From contig NZ_CP089981.1 in assembly GCF_021389975.1 (NCBI RefSeq), forward strand, positions 762,501 through 826,500: a DNA stretch of 64,000 bases. The letters are read 5' to 3'. A program made the position numbers and the translations under genes. Of the stretch, positions 46,534 through 54,792 are shown piece by piece. The first letter of the stretch is position 1, and every line of letters starts with the position of its first letter. The notes beneath the pieces are model-generated. The model was not told the origin of the DNA, did not search any database, and saw only the letters and a program-made list of their open reading frames with translations. Source of the stretch: Fulvivirga ulvae (GTDB lineage: Bacteria > Bacteroidota > Bacteroidia > Cytophagales > Cyclobacteriaceae).

Positions 46534-47074
46534 TTATGCAGTCACCAGTTGTTCTTCTTCCATTTCCCTGAGGTAAGATGAAAGCTTTTTCATGGGTTTT
46601 GAAACTGCCACCCTGCCGGACCTGGCAAACTCAAGCACCCCAAAAGGCTGTAGTTGCTCTCAGCAACTCCTGCGTTTCTTCCTTATGTCCGGTTTTCTCT
46701 ATCACCACGAATTCAGACTCAACAGTCAGCATCCGCGCATGGTGGTCTCTAATTAGCCGCTCAAAATTTCTGCCTTCCTTCAATGCATGGGTAGAAACTT
46801 TATAAAGGGCTATCTCCTGGAAAACCGTCTCCTCATTGATATAATAGAAGGCTTTAAGCACGTCTACAAGCTTCTCAATCTGCTTAACCAGTTTCTTTAC
46901 TTTCTCCTCTTCAGACTTTATCACCAGCGTATAGCGATGCACACCCTTGACCTCTGATTCAGAGACTGTCAGGCTCTCTATATTGATCCTTCTTCTTGTA
47001 AAAATGATCGTTATCCTGTTGAGAAGGCCGAAAAAATTCTCGGTAAATATGCTTATGGTATATTTTCGTATCAT
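46534..47074 (-). pseudogene. ilvN: Acetolactate synthase small subunit, one-base frameshift
   Basis: The first 140 residues are a normal small subunit with an ACT domain (ISIFTENFFGLLNRITIIFT) and end in KEETQELLR. The reading frame then goes to a premature stop (TTAFWGA, near 46631). In the next frame the expected end is present (LQPFGVLEFARSGRVAVSKP, then MKKLSSYLREMEEEQLVTA), stopping at 46534. One extra base near 46655-46662 explains it; removing a G gives LLRQLQPFGVLEF. The whole would be about 180 aa. The subunit confers valine control on IlvB. Start is one base after the ilvB stop. Confidence 0.88.
46652..46668. repeat. Perfect palindrome at the ilvN frameshift
   Basis: AGTTGCT-CTC-AGCAACT: a 7-bp stem with 3-base loop. 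The extra base that breaks ilvN lies inside it. Without that base the stem would have only five pairs. Confidence 0.6.
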
Positions 47075-47075
47075 G

Positions 47076-48806
47076 TTACTCTAATCTTATATCTGAAACT
47101 GAAGCTCCTGTGGGAACCATCGGAAATACATTATCTTCTTTCTCTACAATTACTTCAAGAAGGAAAGGTCCTTCTGACTCAAGCATGGCGTTGATCCCCT
47201 CATCAAGGTTTTCCCTACGCTCTACTTTCAGTGCAGGTATACGGTATGCTTCACTGATCTTAACAAAATCAGGATTGACCATTTCTGTAAAGGAGTACCT
47301 CTTCTCAAAAAACAATTGCTGCCACTGCCTCACCATGCCAAGGAAATTGTTATTGAGGATCAGGATTTTAACAGCAGCATTGGTTTGAAAAATAGTAGCC
47401 AGCTCCTGTAACGTCATTTGAAATCCACCGTCACCTATTACGGCAACAACTTCCCTCTCCGGACACCCCAGTTTAGCCCCCAAAGCTGCCGGCAGGGCAA
47501 AGCCCATGGTACCCAGACCTCCTGAGGTTACATTACTGCGCGTTTTATTGAACTGAAAGTATCGTGATGCAGCCATCTGATGCTGGCCTACGTCTGTTAC
47601 AAGCACACCGTCTCCATTGAGTTTCTGGCTAACATTTCTCACTACTTCGCCCATAGTCATTCCCTCTTTTTGAGGAAACAGGTCCTGGGTTATTACTTTC
47701 TCCACCTCAATAGCGGCAGTTTCCCTAAAGCTATTGATCCAGTCAGTATGTTTATTAGGCAGAACCAGTTCATTCAAAGCACACACTGCTTCTTTTGCAT
47801 CGGCCACCAGGGGCACATCAGCAGGAATGATCTTGTCTATTTCTGCCGGATCAATTTCGATGTGAATTACTTTGGCCTGTTTGGCATATTTGGAAACATC
47901 ACCGGTAACGCGATCATCAAACCTCATACCCACGGCGATCAACACATCACACTCATTGGTCTTGAGGTTGGGCGCATAGTTACCATGCATACCGAGCATG
48001 CCCATGTTCAATTCATGGTCGGTAGGCATTGCAGAAAGCCCCATCAGTGTCCATGCAAAGGGTATATCGGCTTTTTCCACCAGGTTAAGTACTTCCTGCT
48101 CAGCCTGGGCAAGTATTACACCCTGTCCTACGAGCAGGAAAGGCTTTTTGGCGCTATTGATCAGCTCTGCAGCTTCTTTGGCACGTTCCATGTCCAGCTT
48201 TTGGCGTGGAACATAGCTTCTTATCATTTCGCAGGGTTCGTAGCTAAATTCGAGCTGTCCAAACTGCGCATCTTTTGTGATGTCTATCAACACCGGTCCC
48301 GGCCTGCCAGAACGGGCGATATAAAAAGCTTTGGCTATAGCCCCGGGAATGTCCTCTGCTTTCGTTACCTGGCAGTTCCACTTGGTAACTGCCATAGATA
48401 CGCCAAGCACATCCGTTTCCTGAAAAGCATCGGTACCCAAAAGGTGTGATGCTACCTGACCGGTTATACATACCAACGGATTGGAATCTATCATGGCGTC
48501 TGCCAAACCTGTAATGAGGTTGGTAGCTCCGGGGCCGGAAGTGGCAAAGCAAACGCCAACCTTACCGCTCACCCGGGCGAATCCCTGGGCAGCATGTGTC
48601 GCTCCCTGCTCATGACGCACCAATACGTGATTGATAAAATGCTGATAATCGAATAGCGCATCATAAATAGGCATGATAGCCCCACCGGGATAACCAAAGA
48701 CAGTATCGACATCTTCTGCAAGAAGCGATTGGATGACGGCCTCAGCGCCTGTCATCGTCTGTGTCATTTTTGATTCAGCTCCAACTGTTTTGGTCAGTGT
48801 CTCCAT
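47076..48806 (-). CDS. ilvB: Acetolactate synthase large subunit (576 aa)
   Basis: The three thiamine-diphosphate enzyme domains are all present: an N-terminal PYR domain (FGYPGGAIMPIYDAL, catalytic glutamate in VRHEQGATHAAQG), a central FAD-type domain and a C-terminal PP domain with the ThDP/Mg motif GDGGFQMTLQEL...NN. It joins two pyruvates, or pyruvate and 2-oxobutanoate, in the first shared step of branched-chain amino acid synthesis. It starts four bases after ilvD and is followed by ilvN with one base between them. Confidence 0.95.
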   Translation of the reverse strand: METLTKTVGAESKMTQTMTGAEAVIQSLLAEDVDTVFGYPGGAIMPIYDALFDYQHFINHVLVRHEQGATHAAQGFARVSGKVGVCFATSGPGATNLITGLADAMIDSNPLVCITGQVASHLLGTDAFQETDVLGVSMAVTKWNCQVTKAEDIPGAIAKAFYIARSGRPGPVLIDITKDAQFGQLEFSYEPCEMIRSYVPRQKLDMERAKEAAELINSAKKPFLLVGQGVILAQAEQEVLNLVEKADIPFAWTLMGLSAMPTDHELNMGMLGMHGNYAPNLKTNECDVLIAVGMRFDDRVTGDVSKYAKQAKVIHIEIDPAEIDKIIPADVPLVADAKEAVCALNELVLPNKHTDWINSFRETAAIEVEKVITQDLFPQKEGMTMGEVVRNVSQKLNGDGVLVTDVGQHQMAASRYFQFNKTRSNVTSGGLGTMGFALPAALGAKLGCPEREVVAVIGDGGFQMTLQELATIFQTNAAVKILILNNNFLGMVRQWQQLFFEKRYSFTEMVNPDFVKISEAYRIPALKVERRENLDEGINAMLESEGPFLLEVIVEKEDNVFPMVPTGASVSDIRLE

Positions 48807-48809
48807 AAT

Positions 48810-50489
48810 TTATTGATCAGTTATGCATCCCAACGATGCGGATGAAACATTTTTGGCATATTTATAAAGTACTCCACTTGTCTTTTTGAGTGGTGGTGCT
48901 ACCCATTTACTTAGCCTGTTTTGTAATTCAGCTTCGTCAATGAGTATATCTATGGTGTCATTTTTGGCATCAATACGAATTATATCGCCATTTTTTACTA
49001 CGGCCAACGGGCCTCCCTCCTGCGCTTCAGGAGTTATATGCCCCACTACAAAACCATGTGTGCCTCCCGAAAACCGGCCGTCAGTGATCAATGCCACTTC
49101 CTTACCCAAACCTGCACCCATAATTGAAGAGGTAGGCTTAAGCATTTCAGGCATACCCGGGCCACCTTTGGGGCCTTCATACCTGATCACTACTACTTCT
49201 CCAGACTTGACCTGACCGGCTGCCAGACCGTCGTTGGCATCAAACTCGCCTTCAAATACCCTGGCAGGGCCTTCAAATACTTCTCCCTCCTTACCGGTTA
49301 TCTTTGCCACTGCTCCTTCCGGAGCCAGGTTACCTTTCAGTATTCTGATATGTCCGGTAGCTTTTATGGGATTGTTCAATGGTTTAATAATCGGCTGGCT
49401 CTCTCCCAGTCCATTTACCAAAGCAAGGTTTTCCTTAATAGTTTTGCCGGTAATGGTGAGACAATCTCCATGCAGCAGGCCTTCTTCCAGCATCATTTTC
49501 ATTACCGCAGGAACGCCTCCTTCTTTGTGCAGATCTTCCATGAGGTATTTACCGCTGGGTTTAAGGTCTGCCAACAAAGGGGTCTTTTCACTCACTTTTT
49601 GAAAATCAGTGAGGGTAAGCGGCACTTCAAAGGCCTTTGCAATGGCCAGCAGATGCAGTACCGCATTGGTCGAACCACCAAGTACGGTTATCAGTGCCAC
49701 GGCATTCTCAAAAGATTTCGCAGTTACGATATCCCTGGGTTTGATGTCGTTGTAAATCAGGTACTTGATTGCCTCTCCTGCCCGTATGCATTCATTTTCC
49801 TTTTCAGGACTTTGCGCAGGGTTAGATGAGCTGAAAGGAAGGCTAAGACCGAGAGCCTCTATGGCAGAAGCCATGGTATTGGCCGTGTACATACCACCGC
49901 ATGCTCCCGGTCCCGGACAGGCATGGGAAACAATACCCTGAAAGTCTTCCTGCGAAATTGAGCCTGCCATTTTCTGTCCCAAAGCTTCAAATGCAGAAAC
50001 CACATCAAGCTTTTGATCGCGGTAACATCCCGGGGCAATAGTGCCTCCATAGATCAATACCGCAGGACGGTTAAGGCGCCCCATCGCCATCATTGCTCCA
50101 GGCATATTCTTATCACATCCAACTACCGCTACCAATCCGTCATATGACTGGGCATTGACCACAGTTTCAATGGAGTCAGCAATAATATCTCTTGATGGCA
50201 AGCTGTAACGCATGCCAGGTGTGCCCATAGAAATACCATCGCTAACTCCAATAGTGTTGAAGATCAGTCCTACCAACTCATTACTGATAGTTCCTTTCTT
50301 CACTACCTTTGCCAAATCGTTCAGGTGCATGTTACAAGGGTTCCCTTCGAAACCGGTACTAACAATACCTACCTGAGGTTTTTTAAGGTCCTCATCAGAA
50401 AGGCCGATGGCATGAAGCATTGCCTGTGCGGCCGGCTGTGTAGGATCCTGAGTTACTTGTTGGCTATATTTATTTAATATTTTTTGCAT
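48810..50489 (-). CDS. ilvD: Dihydroxy-acid dehydratase (559 aa)
   Basis: Fe-S dehydratase of the IlvD/Edd family with cluster-binding cysteines in VVGCDKNMPGAMMAMG and HACPGPGACGGMYTANTM, and the catalytic-type end (GRFSGGTHGFVVGHI). It turns 2,3-dihydroxy acids into 2-oxo acids, the third shared step in valine and isoleucine synthesis. Length is standard (about 560 aa). Only three bases separate it from ilvE upstream and from ilvB downstream. Confidence 0.95.
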   Translation of the reverse strand: MQKILNKYSQQVTQDPTQPAAQAMLHAIGLSDEDLKKPQVGIVSTGFEGNPCNMHLNDLAKVVKKGTISNELVGLIFNTIGVSDGISMGTPGMRYSLPSRDIIADSIETVVNAQSYDGLVAVVGCDKNMPGAMMAMGRLNRPAVLIYGGTIAPGCYRDQKLDVVSAFEALGQKMAGSISQEDFQGIVSHACPGPGACGGMYTANTMASAIEALGLSLPFSSSNPAQSPEKENECIRAGEAIKYLIYNDIKPRDIVTAKSFENAVALITVLGGSTNAVLHLLAIAKAFEVPLTLTDFQKVSEKTPLLADLKPSGKYLMEDLHKEGGVPAVMKMMLEEGLLHGDCLTITGKTIKENLALVNGLGESQPIIKPLNNPIKATGHIRILKGNLAPEGAVAKITGKEGEVFEGPARVFEGEFDANDGLAAGQVKSGEVVVIRYEGPKGGPGMPEMLKPTSSIMGAGLGKEVALITDGRFSGGTHGFVVGHITPEAQEGGPLAVVKNGDIIRIDAKNDTIDILIDEAELQNRLSKWVAPPLKKTSGVLYKYAKNVSSASLGCITDQ

Positions 50490-50492
50490 TCC

Positions 50493-51404
50493 TTAAACGA
50501 TTGTCAATCCCTGATATTCATTAAACTGTACCTTCTGTCTGTACATCAGGTAAATGTTGTGTCCGGCAGAATCTTCCCAATTGCCCTTAAATTCTTCTCC
50601 GTTAAGTGATGCTATTGGCGCTACTTCCACGGCTGTACCGGTGAAGAAGGCATTATCTGCTCCATAAATTTCTTCCACAGTGAAGTGCTTCTCCACCACT
50701 CTAATATCCAGCTCACGGGCAAGTTCGATAACCGTGGAGCGGGTTATACCTGGTAAAATATTACCGGCAGGCGGCGTATAAAGTGTACCGTCTTTCTCAA
50801 AAAAGAAGTTGGCTCCGGGACCTTCTGCTACATTGCCATGCATATCGAGCAGCAAGCCTTCGTCATACCCCAGGCGCTTGGCTTCGGTAGTGGCAAGAAT
50901 TGAATTAGTATAATGTCCGACAACTTTAGCCTCGACGTGGCAGGATTTCGGGTTAGGCCGCTGATACGAAGACACCATGACGTGCAGCGGATTAGTACCC
51001 AGGTATTTTGCCCATTCCCATGCCGCGATAAAAACATGCGTTTCTTCTGCGGGAGTAAGTCCCATGTATGGTCCTGAATAGACCACTGGCCGGATATAGG
51101 CATCACGAAGGTTATTTTTATCGAGAAGCTGATAGGTGATGTTGATCAGCTCTTCGGTAGAGTAAGGCAGGTTGACGTGCATTTTTTCAGCAGAGTACTG
51201 TAGCCTGTCGTAGTGCTCCTTCGCTTTGAAGATGTTACATCCGTTTACATTTTTGTATGAGCGAATTCCCTCAAACACTCCGTTGCCGTAGTGTAAGGTC
51301 TGGTCATACAAACTTGCTTTGGCCTCTCCGGCTTTTAGCCATTTTCCGTCATGGAAAACTATGGTGTCGTCGTTGTAATACATGGCTTTAAAAGTTGTGT
51401 TCAT
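50493..51404 (-). CDS. ilvE: Branched-chain amino acid aminotransferase (303 aa)
   Basis: Fold-type IV PLP enzyme: the motif HYGNGVFEGIRSYK, the PLP lysine in EAKVVGHYTNSILAT and the cofactor segment EGPGANFFFEKDG and LPGITRSTVIELA are present. It performs the final transamination to Val, Leu and Ile. The start at 51404 lies 18 bases behind the attenuator T-run; an alternative ATG at 51383 (MYYNDDTI) would match the normal N-terminus better. It is the first structural gene of the ilv half of the cluster and the direct target of the attenuator. Confidence 0.93.
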   Translation of the reverse strand: MNTTFKAMYYNDDTIVFHDGKWLKAGEAKASLYDQTLHYGNGVFEGIRSYKNVNGCNIFKAKEHYDRLQYSAEKMHVNLPYSTEELINITYQLLDKNNLRDAYIRPVVYSGPYMGLTPAEETHVFIAAWEWAKYLGTNPLHVMVSSYQRPNPKSCHVEAKVVGHYTNSILATTEAKRLGYDEGLLLDMHGNVAEGPGANFFFEKDGTLYTPPAGNILPGITRSTVIELARELDIRVVEKHFTVEEIYGADNAFFTGTAVEVAPIASLNGEEFKGNWEDSAGHNIYLMYRQKVQFNEYQGLTIV

Positions 51405-51422
51405 TAAAAATTGGACATAAAA

Positions 51423-51450
51423 AAAGCGCCATCCGTGGGGATGGCGCTTT
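51423..51450 (-). terminator. Attenuator terminator before ilvE
   Basis: Read on the minus strand: a perfect 12-bp stem AAAGCGCCATCC/GGATGGCGCTTT with a 4-base loop, directly followed by seven T (51419-51425). It starts 24 bases after the leader peptide stop and ends 18 bases before the ilvE start, so it can stop transcription before the operon. See the leader peptide and antiterminator entries. Confidence 0.88.
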
Positions 51451-51486
51451 ATATATTTTTAGATATACCTAGATTCACCAGTCCCC
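51437..51486 (-). promoter_or_regulatory. Antiterminator of the ilvE attenuator
   Basis: The leader segment GGGGACTGGTG (51476-51486, last leader codons) pairs with CGCCATCCCC (51437-51446, left arm and loop of the terminator): 5 bp GGGGA/TCCCC, one bulged C, then 5 bp TGGTG/CGCCA with one T-G wobble. The two foldings exclude each other. A ribosome stalled on the Ile codons leaves the segment free; a ribosome at the stop codon covers it. Confidence 0.75.
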
Positions 51487-51549
51487 TTTCGCTATCATAA
51501 TAATGACGCTAATAATGACTAGTGATATAATGGTATTCTGATTCTTCAT
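51475..51549 (-). CDS. Branched-chain leader peptide (24 aa)
   Basis: A minus-strand ORF between leuB and ilvE has 24 codons from ATG at 51549 to TGA at 51475. Ile is at positions 7, 8, 12, 13, 16, 17 and 19, Val at 11 and 15, Leu at 10, so ten of the 24 residues are branched-chain. The peptide ends AKGDW and its last codons build the antiterminator. An in-frame ATG at 51606 would give a 43-aa version with more Leu/Ile. This is the classic setup of ribosome-mediated attenuation sensing charged tRNA-Ile. A/T-rich context without ribosome binding site, as usual in this phylum. Confidence 0.85.
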   Translation of the reverse strand: MKNQNTIISLVIISVIIMIAKGDW

Positions 51550-51564
51550 TTTTATTTCTTGAAA

Positions 51565-51596
51565 TAAAGCTAGATAAAAAATTCTTAAAAGTGCAA
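51565..51596 (-). promoter_or_regulatory. Possible promoter of leader-ilvE transcript
   Basis: On the minus strand TTGC (51593-51596) and TAGCTTTA (51565-51572) are 20 bases apart and resemble -33 TTTG / -7 TAnnTTTG. It sits just ahead of the 24-aa leader start. If the 43-aa leader start is used, a promoter further upstream, or read-through from leuB, would be needed. Confidence 0.35.
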
Positions 51597-51629
51597 CGGC
51601 TTTCATTATTTTTTTTCATAGCTCTATGG

Positions 51630-52706
51630 TTAAACTGCAGTCAGCTGCTTTATATATTCCGCTACCTTATCTCCTACTTCGTTGGTTCCTTTGGCTTGCT
51701 TCTTATTGATATCTTCTGTTACAAAGCCCTCATTCATGGCTTGCATCACTGCATCGTTAACCGCCTTGCTTTCGTCTATCATTCCGAATGAATACTCCAG
51801 AAGCATGGCAGCAGAAAGTATAGCACCAAATGGATTTGCAATATTTTTATCTGCCGCCTGCGGATAAGATCCATGTATAGGTTCATATAAGCTCTGGTTC
51901 AGACCAACAGAAGCAGACGGTAGCATGCCAAGAGACCCTGAGATAACGGAGGCCTCATCTGTAATAATGTCACCGAACATATTTTCGGTAAGCACCACAT
52001 CAAAATCGCGAGGGTTCTGGATGATCTTCATGGCGGCATTATCAACAAACATGAAATCCAGCTCTACATCAGGGTATTCGGCGGCCAGTTCTTTAACAGT
52101 TTCCCGCCACAATCTGGAAGTAGCCAGTACATTGGCTTTATCCACCAGAGTAACTTTCTTTCTCCTGTTTTGAGCAGCTTCGAATGCCAGTTTTGATACT
52201 CTTATAATCTCATCAGTAGAATAAGTGCATGTATCAAAGGCATTTTTACCATCTTCAGAACGCCCTCTGGGTTGCCCGAAATAAATACCGCCTGTCAGCT
52301 CACGAAAGACCACGAAGTCGGTACCATCGATGATCTCCTCTTTAAGTGGAGAAATGGGTAGTAGTGCTTTATAGCTTTTAACTGGACGCACATTGGCAAA
52401 CAGTCCTAAGTTCTTTCTCATGGCTAACAGCCCCTGCTCTGGCCTTACTTTAGCCTTCGGGTCATTATCATACTTTGGGTGACCAATGGCTCCGAACAGT
52501 ATGGCATCAGCCTGCTGACATACTTTTTCGGTTTCTTCGGGAAATGGATTCCCAGTGGCATCTATGGCGCAGGCACCTACCAAAGCTTCTTTGTAGGAGA
52601 ACTCATGTCCGTACACCTCGCTAACAACCTTGAGTACCTTTAGCGCCTGAGCGGTTACTTCGGGGCCTATTCCATCACCGGATAATACTGCTATATTCTT
52701 TTTCAT
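51630..52706 (-). CDS. leuB: 3-isopropylmalate dehydrogenase (358 aa)
   Basis: Isocitrate/isopropylmalate dehydrogenase family: N-terminal VLSGDGIGPEVTAQAL, the substrate region LRKNLGLFANVRPVK-like segment, the metal-binding aspartates in VDNAAMKIIQNPRDFDVV and MFGDIITDEASVISGSLGM, and the NAD-binding HGSYPQAADKNIANP. It oxidises and decarboxylates 3-isopropylmalate in leucine synthesis. Length is standard. It is the last gene of the leu half; the leader peptide of ilvE follows 80 bases later. Confidence 0.95.
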   Translation of the reverse strand: MKKNIAVLSGDGIGPEVTAQALKVLKVVSEVYGHEFSYKEALVGACAIDATGNPFPEETEKVCQQADAILFGAIGHPKYDNDPKAKVRPEQGLLAMRKNLGLFANVRPVKSYKALLPISPLKEEIIDGTDFVVFRELTGGIYFGQPRGRSEDGKNAFDTCTYSTDEIIRVSKLAFEAAQNRRKKVTLVDKANVLATSRLWRETVKELAAEYPDVELDFMFVDNAAMKIIQNPRDFDVVLTENMFGDIITDEASVISGSLGMLPSASVGLNQSLYEPIHGSYPQAADKNIANPFGAILSAAMLLEYSFGMIDESKAVNDAVMQAMNEGFVTEDINKKQAKGTNEVGDKVAEYIKQLTAV

Positions 52707-52784
52707 TTATCGTTTTTGGTTAGAGAAATAGTCCCGAAAGATCAAACCTAAACCAAATTTCTCCCAGGACTGTTTCTGCTTTCA

Positions 52785-53375
52785 TTAATCCTCCTCTGCC
52801 AACTCGTATTTTTCGATTTCGTCAATTTTGCTCAAAAGGAAGTCTATGTCATCATAGCCCTTTTGAAGGCAAAGTTTCTTGTATGGGTTGATATCGAAAC
52901 TTTCAACCAGGTTCGACCCGATAATACTTATCTCTTGATCCACAAGGCTAACTTTAATCTGTGCCTCCGGATCATCTTCAATTGTTGAGAATATCTGATC
53001 TAAAAAAACATCAGTAACCTGTACAGGCAGCAGTCCATTGTTTAAGGCGTTGTTTTTAAAGATATCGGCAAAAAAGCTTGAAACAACTACCTTAAAACCA
53101 TAATCATAAATGGCCCAGGCTGCGTGTTCGCGACTGGAGCCACAACCGAAGTTCTTACCGGCTACTAAAATCTCTCCAGTATACTTTTCATCATTCAGCA
53201 CAAAATCTTTATTAGGCTGCCCATCTTCCTTATATCTCCAGTCGCAGAAAAGGTTATCACCAAAGCCTTCCCGGGTAGTGGCTTTTAAAAACCTCGCAGG
53301 AATGATCTGGTCGGTATCCACATCCTGAAATGGTATAGGCACACAAGTTGATGTCAGTGTTGTAAATTTTTCCAT
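52785..53375 (-). CDS. leuD: 3-isopropylmalate dehydratase small subunit (196 aa)
   Basis: A small swivelling aconitase-like domain with the typical start MEKFTTLTSTCVPIPFQDVD and TDQIIPARFLKA, and the substrate motif GCGSSREHAAWAIYDYGF. The ATG at 53375 gives the family N-terminus and leaves a four-base gap behind leuC; an ATG at 53390 would overlap it. It pairs with LeuC to isomerise 2-isopropylmalate to 3-isopropylmalate. Its stop is 78 bases ahead of leuB. Confidence 0.94.
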   Translation of the reverse strand: MEKFTTLTSTCVPIPFQDVDTDQIIPARFLKATTREGFGDNLFCDWRYKEDGQPNKDFVLNDEKYTGEILVAGKNFGCGSSREHAAWAIYDYGFKVVVSSFFADIFKNNALNNGLLPVQVTDVFLDQIFSTIEDDPEAQIKVSLVDQEISIIGSNLVESFDINPYKKLCLQKGYDDIDFLLSKIDEIEKYELAEED

Positions 53376-53379
53376 GCTT

Positions 53380-54780
53380 TTATTGATCAATCATCTCTCT
53401 TACATCTGTTATATAGCCATTGATGGCTGCTGCTGCCGCTGTTAACGGACTGGCCAACATAGTACGTGCCCCAGGCCCTTGTCTCCCCTCAAAGTTTCGG
53501 TTGGAGGTAGAAACACAGTACTTGCCTTTAGGTACTTTATCCTCATTCATTCCCAGGCATGCAGAACAGCCCGGTTGTCTTAATTCAAAGCCTGCACTTT
53601 CCAGTATCTTGTCCAGTCCTTCAGCACGGGCTTGTAATTCTACCTGACGAGAACCTGGTATAATCATTGCGTACACATGCTCAGCCTTTTTCTTGCCTTT
53701 TACGAGTTCGGCAACCAGTCTCAGATCTTCTATTCTCGAATTTGTACAGCTACCTATAAATACATAGTCTATTTTCTTGCCCAGCAGCTGAGCTCCACCC
53801 TGCAAGTCCATATACTGTAGTGCTTTCTTCAGGCCTGGGTCGGTGCTTCCATTAGAGGTAGCAGGTATACTGCTTGTAATACCAATGCCCATGGCAGGGT
53901 TGGTGCCGTAAGTTATCATCGGATCTATTTCTTCAGCATTGAAATAAAATTCCTTATCAAAAACAGCATCGTCATCTGTTTTTAGGGTTTCCCAGTATGC
54001 AAGGCTTTTCTCCCAGGCCTCCCCTTTAGGAGCGAACTCCCGGCCCTTCATGTAACTGAATGTAGTTTCATCTGGGGCTATCATACCTCCTCTTGCTCCC
54101 ATTTCGATACTCATATTACAGATGGTCATGCGGGCTTCCATAGAAAGTCCCTGAATGGTACTACCCGTAAACTCCACAAAATAGCCGGTACAACCACTTG
54201 TTGTAAGTCTTGAAATAATGTGCAGGATAATATCCTTGGATACAACTCCTTTCTTAAGTTCTCCATCGACCTGGATTTTCATCCTCATCGGTTTTTTCTG
54301 AAGGATACATTGTGTGGCAAATACCTGCTCAACTTCGCTGGTACCTATACCAAAGGCTATGTTTCCAAAAGCGCCGTGTGTAGAGGTGTGACTATCGCCA
54401 CAGACGATAGTCATTCCGGGCTGAGTAATGCCCAGCTCGGGGCCGATTACGTGCACAATACCCTGGTAAGGATGTCCCAAACCATACAGCTCAACGCCAA
54501 ATTCCTTGCAGTTTTCGATCAGTGTATTTACCTGATGCCTTGAAAGCTGATCCTTGATTGGTAAATGTTGATTTTCCGTAGGTACGTTATGGTCTGCAGT
54601 AGCGACTGTTTTTTCAGGCCTGAATACACCAATACCTCTCTGCCTTAGCCCGTTAAACGCTTGCGGACTTGTCACCTCATGAATAAAGTGACGATCTATA
54701 TACAAAGCCTGTGGTCCGTTTTCTACTTCATGAACCACATGCTTATCCCATATCTTATCGAATAATGTTTTACCCGCCAT
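53380..54780 (-). CDS. leuC: 3-isopropylmalate dehydratase large subunit (466 aa)
   Basis: An aconitase-family catalytic subunit with the 4Fe-4S cysteines in FIGSCTNSRIEDLR and QPGCSACLGMNEDK and the motif GDSHTSTHGAFGNIAFGIG. It works with LeuD in the cytoplasm. Length matches bacterial LeuC (about 465 aa). It lies 12 bases after leuA and four bases before leuD. Confidence 0.95.
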   Translation of the reverse strand: MAGKTLFDKIWDKHVVHEVENGPQALYIDRHFIHEVTSPQAFNGLRQRGIGVFRPEKTVATADHNVPTENQHLPIKDQLSRHQVNTLIENCKEFGVELYGLGHPYQGIVHVIGPELGITQPGMTIVCGDSHTSTHGAFGNIAFGIGTSEVEQVFATQCILQKKPMRMKIQVDGELKKGVVSKDIILHIISRLTTSGCTGYFVEFTGSTIQGLSMEARMTICNMSIEMGARGGMIAPDETTFSYMKGREFAPKGEAWEKSLAYWETLKTDDDAVFDKEFYFNAEEIDPMITYGTNPAMGIGITSSIPATSNGSTDPGLKKALQYMDLQGGAQLLGKKIDYVFIGSCTNSRIEDLRLVAELVKGKKKAEHVYAMIIPGSRQVELQARAEGLDKILESAGFELRQPGCSACLGMNEDKVPKGKYCVSTSNRNFEGRQGPGARTMLASPLTAAAAAINGYITDVREMIDQ

Positions 54781-54792
54781 AAGATCTCCCCT

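Noticed and set aside
52707..52784. Complementary segments in the leuD-leuB gap (TTTGGTT/AACCAAA and GAGAAAT/ATTTCTC)
   Set aside because: The pairings exclude each other in order and neither forms a strong hairpin or has a T run, so no regulatory element can be supported.
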